From Paludicola sp. MB14-C6 (GTDB lineage Bacteria; Bacillota; Clostridia; Oscillospirales; Ruminococcaceae), in contig NZ_CP133133.1 of assembly GCF_030908625.1 (NCBI RefSeq), positions 2,356,001 to 2,420,000 of the forward strand: 64,000 nt of DNA. The letters run 5' to 3'. The position numbers and the translations under genes are program-made. The notes below the pieces were generated by a model. That model did not search any database, was not told the DNA's origin, and worked only from the letters and a program-made list of their open reading frames with translations. How positions within the stretch are numbered: the first letter of the stretch is position 1; each line of letters opens with the position of its first letter. Positions 61,347-64,000 of this stretch are shown piece by piece.

Positions 61347-62387
61347 TTATTCTAGAATTAGTAATTTTTGAATTTGAGAGCTTTCATTTTGATAACGAAT
61401 ACCCTCAATAATTTTAATGATGTTATCAACTTCAATTTCTGTCAATAACGATAGTGCATAAAAAGGAATAGGGGCATGTGTTGAAAAGCGCATCATCTTT
61501 CGACTTAGAAGATTTTTTAATCGTTTTGTATAATCCTCAATATAGTTAAAATTCACTGATTGCATTTTAACGGTGTAAGCATTTAATCTCATTTTTTGAA
61601 TAAAATCTTCTTTTGAAGTCGTTGATAATAAGTCTTCAATTGTTTTTGGGTTTAACTTATAGTAAAAAGGAAGAAGATAGCGTTTTACCTCTTCTGGCGG
61701 GGCATTAAAATATTTCCGCAATCGATAAATAATGCCAAGATTCGTTATATCGACTTCTGTTTTTACCATTTGAAGTAGAGTCGCTCTTGTTTTACCTGTA
61801 TAACTTTTTTCAATTGTGTCAATCAAGTTATTATAGTAAAAGGTTTTTAAAGAATGTTCGCAATCTCGATAGTTTATTTCATCGTTAGAATTCATAAACG
61901 ATTTTAAAATATTGCGATACGGGGTATGCTCAAGAACTTTAATTAAATCATCATAGCTTTTTACATTTGCAATTTCTTTAAAGTCTAAACATGAATAATC
62001 CTGTAAATAAGATGGAATCTTAGAAATAATTTCAGTTGTGTTATGAGATCCCAACAGGATAATTGTGTTTAGAATAATGTGGATTTCTGCGTTAGTAATA
62101 GCAAATTGATAAAAGCTATTATTGCTGCTAAAGTCATATTGACATAGGCTTAAATATTTTTCAATACGAGAGCGCTTTAAAAGATTTTCAAGTTGTCCTC
62201 TGTGAATTGTGGATTCATCAATACCTTTAAGATATTTTGAATAGCTTGTATTATTTTTAAGATAAGCACACACATCGGCAACGGTAGATAATCTTAACAG
62301 GTCATTATAATTGTTGACAGTTAGTCGCTTACCGTAAATTGCCCTCGCCTTTGCAGCTATTGCATTGCTTGAGAAAGACGTTAGCAT
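61347..62387 (-). CDS. ntpC: V/A-type ATPase subunit C
   Basis: A 346-residue soluble subunit (V0 d/AC39-like) that links the central stalk to the rotor ring. AKARAIYGKRLT at the start, EVDITNLGIIYRLRKYF near 210 and the C-terminal LSLLTEIEVDNIIKIIEGI are family marks. Confidence 0.85.
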   Translation of the reverse strand: MLTSFSSNAIAAKARAIYGKRLTVNNYNDLLRLSTVADVCAYLKNNTSYSKYLKGIDESTIHRGQLENLLKRSRIEKYLSLCQYDFSSNNSFYQFAITNAEIHIILNTIILLGSHNTTEIISKIPSYLQDYSCLDFKEIANVKSYDDLIKVLEHTPYRNILKSFMNSNDEINYRDCEHSLKTFYYNNLIDTIEKSYTGKTRATLLQMVKTEVDITNLGIIYRLRKYFNAPPEEVKRYLLPFYYKLNPKTIEDLLSTTSKEDFIQKMRLNAYTVKMQSVNFNYIEDYTKRLKNLLSRKMMRFSTHAPIPFYALSLLTEIEVDNIIKIIEGIRYQNESSQIQKLLILE

Positions 62388-62434
62388 ATTTTGTTCTCCA
62401 TTCTATCCAAAAAGGTTTCATTTAAAAAAGAAAT

Positions 62435-62746
62435 TCATATAGCAATAATGTTATTAAAAATATCTTTTTCGATTTGCTTATGAGACTCTGCATACGTTTG
62501 CTCAAGCTTTTGAATAATTTTATCATTCTCAGCTTTAATTTCGGCCATTTTTTCTTCTGCGCATTGTTTTTCAACAACATTTATTTTCTGAATACGGTCT
62601 TCGCATTTCTTCATAATTTTCATTTTGATTTCTTGCGTTTTAGCTTCAATTTGCTCTTTCATTGTAAGGCTGATTTCGTTTGCTGCTGCTAGTCTTTGTT
62701 GAGCAACAGAATCAATTTCGATAATTTGATTAATGATATTTGACAA
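62435..62746 (-). CDS. V/A-type ATPase subunit G/H (peripheral stalk)
   Basis: A 103-residue coiled-coil protein (KTQEIKMKIMKKCEDRI) that pairs with subunit E in the stalk. First gene of the operon. TTG start at 62746, with GGGAGGG 6 bases upstream. Poorly conserved; the call rests on position and coiled-coil character. Confidence 0.75.
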   Translation of the reverse strand: MSNIINQIIEIDSVAQQRLAAANEISLTMKEQIEAKTQEIKMKIMKKCEDRIQKINVVEKQCAEEKMAEIKAENDKIIQKLEQTYAESHKQIEKDIFNNIIAI

Positions 62747-62821
62747 TTTAATCCCTCCCCATTTATTATTTACATAAATACAGAAATATTGCGCAATTGT
62801 TGTTTTCTAAGAAAACGTAAA

Positions 62822-62872
62822 AAACCCCCACAAATAATGTCACAGCTAAGTGAAATCAGTTGTGGCGGTTTT
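62822..62872 (-). terminator. Terminator between UPF0210 and the V/A-ATPase operon
   Basis: On the minus strand AACCGCCACAA pairs with TTTGTGGGGGTT, then TTTTT. It ends the UPF0210 transcript, so the ATPase promoter must lie between here and 62746 or be fed by readthrough. Confidence 0.65.
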
Positions 62873-63082
62873 ATCTTTGTAGGACTTTTTTCTTAAAAAA
62901 TATGTCGTTTTATGCAAAAAAATCAGAGCGAAATGCTACTTTAATAATATACTCCTCCATTTTAATAAAAGCAATAGCATTAACGGAAAATTAACGATTG
63001 TTTACAGTAGTATTTTGTGCATAATGCCAAAAACTGTTCATTAAAAATTCACTAAGTCAATTTGTGCTAAAAAACATACCAT

Positions 63083-64000
63083 CTAGTTTTTCAAGCTTTG
63101 TAGTGGTGCTGGAATTTGACCACCACGATTGATAAACTTAGAAGGAGATTTATAGTTGATTTTCATAACAGGCCCACTTCCGAATAGGCCGCCAAATTCA
63201 AGCTCATCGCCAATTTTACTGCCGATTGCAGGAATAACTCTAACAGCGGTCGTTTTAAAGTTGACCATTCCGATTGCAGCTTCATCAGCAATAATAGCAG
63301 CGATTGTATCTTCGGTAATATCGCCAGGAACAACTATCATATCCAAACCAACTGAACAAACAGCAGTCATTGCTTCTAATTTTTCAATAGAGATTGCGCC
63401 GCTTCTTGCCGCTTCAATCATACCCGCATCTTCTGATACCGGAATAAATGCGCCGGATAAACCACCGATTTTAGAGGAAGCCATAACGCCACCTTTTTTA
63501 ACTGCATCATTTAATAGTGCAAGTGTTGCGGTTGTACCATGAGTACCGCATTGCTCTAAACCGATTTCTTCTAGGATATAAGCAACTGAGTCACCAACAG
63601 CAGGAGTAGGAGCAAGGGATAAGTCAACGATTCCAAATGGAACGCCAAGACGTTTAGAAGCTTCAGTTCCAACTAATTGACCTACTCTAGTGATTTTAAA
63701 TGCAATTTTCTTGATAACATCAGCAATTTCAGTAATGTCGGCATCTGGACATTTTGCAACAGCAGCTCTTACAACGCCAGGGCCGGAAACACCTACATTA
63801 ATAATGCAATCGGGTTCACCTACACCATGGAATGCGCCTGCCATAAATGGATTATCTTCGGGAGCATTACAAAAAACAACTAGCTTTGCAGCACCAAAAC
63901 AGTTTTGATCTTTGGTTTTTTCAGCACATTGCTTTACAACTTTGCCCATAATCTTGCAAGCATCTAAGTTGATACCGGTTTTTGTGCTACCAACGTTTAC
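63083..64000 (-). CDS. UPF0210 / DUF711 family protein, C-terminal part
   Basis: Runs off the right edge; about 305 C-terminal residues are visible. The frame is open upstream ([16 protein letters not shown]). [45 protein letters not shown] (one conserved tract), [16 protein letters not shown] and SSKI fit UPF0210, a widespread PFL-like-fold family without a glycyl motif. Function unknown; often paired with an ACT-domain protein. Confidence 0.88.
   Translation of the reverse strand, partial: VNVGSTKTGINLDACKIMGKVVKQCAEKTKDQNCFGAAKLVVFCNAPEDNPFMAGAFHGVGEPDCIINVGVSGPGVVRAAVAKCPDADITEIADVIKKIAFKITRVGQLVGTEASKRLGVPFGIVDLSLAPTPAVGDSVAYILEEIGLEQCGTHGTTATLALLNDAVKKGGVMASSKIGGLSGAFIPVSEDAGMIEAARSGAISIEKLEAMTAVCSVGLDMIVVPGDITEDTIAAIIADEAAIGMVNFKTTAVRVIPAIGSKIGDELEFGGLFGSGPVMKINYKSPSKFINRGGQIPAPLQSLKN

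Overview
The window reads as chromosome from a low-GC, anaerobic, probably spore-forming member of the Clostridia (Firmicutes). The support is AT-rich intergenic DNA, strong purine-rich ribosome binding sites with frequent TTG/GTG starts, a T-box in front of tyrS, a SpoVB-type flippase, DUF1540- and DUF3787-like small proteins of the kind seen in spore formers, oxygen-defence proteins typical of anaerobes (flavoprotein-rubredoxin fusion, hemerythrin, superoxide dismutase), glycyl-radical chemistry and a complete V/A-type ATPase. No rRNA is present, so I do not name a genus.

Layout. 1-9 kb: end of an MTA/SAH nucleosidase gene, a 400-bp repeat element, ung, a small iron-sulfur membrane pair, Cys-rich DUF1540 and other small proteins, a DUF5692 membrane protein, a NUDIX hydrolase, a solitary OLD-type ATPase/TOPRIM nuclease and a DUF4417 protein. 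9.1-9.7 kb: three minus-strand tRNAs (Leu-CAG, Gln-TTG, Leu-GAG), each followed by its own terminator. 9.7-13.6 kb: SpoVB-like flippase, flavin reductase-rubredoxin, nucleotidyltransferase-like protein, superoxide dismutase. 14-20.7 kb: an unusual glycyl radical enzyme with its activase, divergent from an AraC regulator followed by a ferredoxin-tailed aldo/keto reductase, an ECF S-component, DUF1893 and hemerythrin. 20.7-22.2 kb: an IS256-family element. 22.3-27.4 kb: DUF5131 protein, a winged-helix protein, a frameshifted RACo-like corrinoid-protein activator, cardiolipin synthase and a small DUF3787-like protein.

27.5-37.7 kb is a polysaccharide operon behind a near-consensus promoter: sugar dehydratase, hexapeptide acyltransferase, Wzx flippase, Wzy polymerase, two glycosyltransferases, initiating sugar transferase, SGNH esterase and a DUF4358 lipoprotein. 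37.8-44.4 kb: two membrane proteins of unknown function, a small lipoprotein on the minus strand, T-box plus tyrS, DUF1858, an MFS-like transporter and trmK. 44.4-45.9 kb: an IS1182-family element. 46-53.5 kb: PBP1A, small proteins, a uroporphyrinogen-decarboxylase-like methyltransferase, galactokinase, a GH18 protein and a PP2C-type phosphatase sitting between two direct repeats. 53.8-62.7 kb: a nine-gene V/A-ATPase operon. The window ends inside a UPF0210/DUF711 gene.

The strongest structural signal is a relation between mobile DNA and hairpins. The IS1182-family element is bracketed by two exact 54-bp copies of a perfect palindrome that is the terminator between convergent trmK and the PBP gene. 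The IS256-family element has split a perfect 13-bp-stem hairpin between another convergent pair. A 400-bp non-coding element at 366-765 is bracketed by two copies of a 22-bp palindromic sequence, and one of its tips resembles the IS1182 terminal repeat. Two genes (the RACo-like gene and the IS1182 transposase) carry single-base frameshifts, both looking like loss of one G from a GG pair, so sequence error must be excluded. The glycyl radical enzyme has a G-C-G-E active-site motif rather than the pyruvate formate-lyase pair and is the best candidate for undescribed chemistry.
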